DNA from: Bacillota bacterium
GTDB lineage: Bacteria; Bacillota; Dethiobacteria; DTU022
Assembly: GCA_012510305.1 (NCBI GenBank)
Contig: JAAZIE010000015.1
Location: 1 to 7,320, forward strand
DNA: 7,320 nt
Reading direction: 5' to 3'
Under the pieces are notes generated by a model. The model ran no database searches. It was not told the DNA's origin and worked only from the letters and a program-made list of their open reading frames with translations. Position numbers and translations under genes: made by a program. Each line of letters starts with the position of its first letter. Within the stretch, counting starts at the first letter, position 1. Of this stretch, positions 6,928 through 7,320 are shown one piece after another.

Positions 6928-7320
6928 TCAAGCCTCCGTTTCGTTTTCAACTGTGATTATGCGATCCTCCCAGGTCCTGATGACCGCTTCGTCGCGGCCC
7001 ACCCAGAGCAGGTACTGCGGGGTCAGGGGAACCTTGCCGTATCCCAGCGGGGCATTGATGATGTAGGTAGGTACGGCCAGCCCCGAGGTATGGCCCCTCA
7101 AGTGTTCCATGATCTCCAGGCCTCTTTCTATTTTTACCCAAAAGTGGGCTGTCCCCTTCACCCTCTTGGGATGAAAAATATAGTACGGCCGCACCATGAT
7201 CCTGAGCAGTTCCTGGCTCAACTTGGACATAACAAAGGGAGCGTCGTTGACCCCGTGCAAAAGCACGGCCTGGTTCCCCAGGGAGACACCGGCGCGGGCC
7301 AATTTAAAGCAGGCCTCCCG
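6928..7320 (-). CDS. eam: Radical SAM 2,3-aminomutase, probably glutamate 2,3-aminomutase (C-terminal 130 residues; N-terminus off the right edge)
   Basis: These enzymes move an alpha-amino group to the beta carbon using a [4Fe-4S] cluster, S-adenosylmethionine and PLP. The visible part opens REACFKLARAGVSLGNQ and contains VLLHGVND (19-26), VRPYYIFHPK (43-52), LRGHTSGLAVPTYIINAP (74-91) and GYGKVPLTPQYLL, all characteristic of the KamA/AblA family. The radical SAM CxxxCxxC motif lies beyond the edge. In clostridial lysine 2,3-aminomutase Asp293 and Asp330 hold the substrate epsilon-amino group. Counting from the conserved GVND, those positions are Lys52 and Asn89 here, the pair I recall for glutamate 2,3-aminomutase, which makes beta-glutamate. 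The residue after GVND is Ala rather than the zinc-ligand Cys268. The protein also ends about 40 residues after Asn89, before the C-terminal Cys cluster of lysine aminomutase. Family membership is very likely; substrate is inferred from two residues. Confidence 0.85.
   Translation of the reverse strand, partial: REACFKLARAGVSLGNQAVLLHGVNDAPFVMSKLSQELLRIMVRPYYIFHPKRVKGTAHFWVKIERGLEIMEHLRGHTSGLAVPTYIINAPLGYGKVPLTPQYLLWVGRDEAVIRTWEDRIITVENETEA

Noticed and set aside
1..7320. Mobile elements, CRISPR arrays, tRNA/rRNA genes, riboswitches
   Set aside because: The XerC gene is the chromosomal housekeeping type in its conserved place, not an integrase of an element. I found no regularly spaced repeats, no transposase, and no gap large enough for most structured RNAs.

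Overview
The window is a densely packed, all-minus-strand stretch of a Firmicutes chromosome, most likely class Clostridia with moderate to high GC. The evidence is a CodY global regulator, the Bacillus/Clostridium-type order dprA-topA-xerC-hslV-hslU-codY, purine-rich Shine-Dalgarno sites and GTG starts. Read in the direction of transcription (right to left), it opens with the C-terminal part of a lysine/glutamate 2,3-aminomutase-family radical SAM enzyme (6928-7320, cut by the right edge). Complete genes follow for DprA (5745-6848), DNA topoisomerase I (3608-5689), a XerC-type tyrosine recombinase (2543-3451), the HslV protease (1999-2529) and the HslU unfoldase (563-1978). Last comes CodY (1-534), cut by the left edge before its DNA-binding domain.

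xerC, hslV, hslU and codY are separated by only 13-28 bases and almost certainly form one transcription unit. This is the clpQ/clpY/codY operon known from Bacillus subtilis (codV-clpQ-clpY-codY). HslV and HslU form a two-component ATP-dependent protease, XerC resolves chromosome dimers, and CodY couples transcription to branched-chain amino acid and GTP levels. dprA and topA lie just upstream, 55 bases apart.

The most informative gap is the AT-rich stretch 3452-3607 between topA and xerC. In B. subtilis and many relatives trmFO (gid) sits at this point. Here there is no gene, only a short tandem repeat, a 12-bp inverted repeat and a good sigma-A-like promoter that would start the xerC-hslVU-codY transcript with a leader of about 12 bases. 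Most start sites were chosen by ribosome binding site: topA, hslV and xerC all begin a few codons downstream of their longest possible frame.

I see no mobile element, CRISPR array, RNA gene or unknown defence-type system. The most notable biology is at the right edge. The aminomutase has Lys and Asn at the two positions where lysine 2,3-aminomutase has the Asp pair that holds the substrate's epsilon-amino group. That is the pattern I recall for glutamate 2,3-aminomutase, which makes beta-glutamate.
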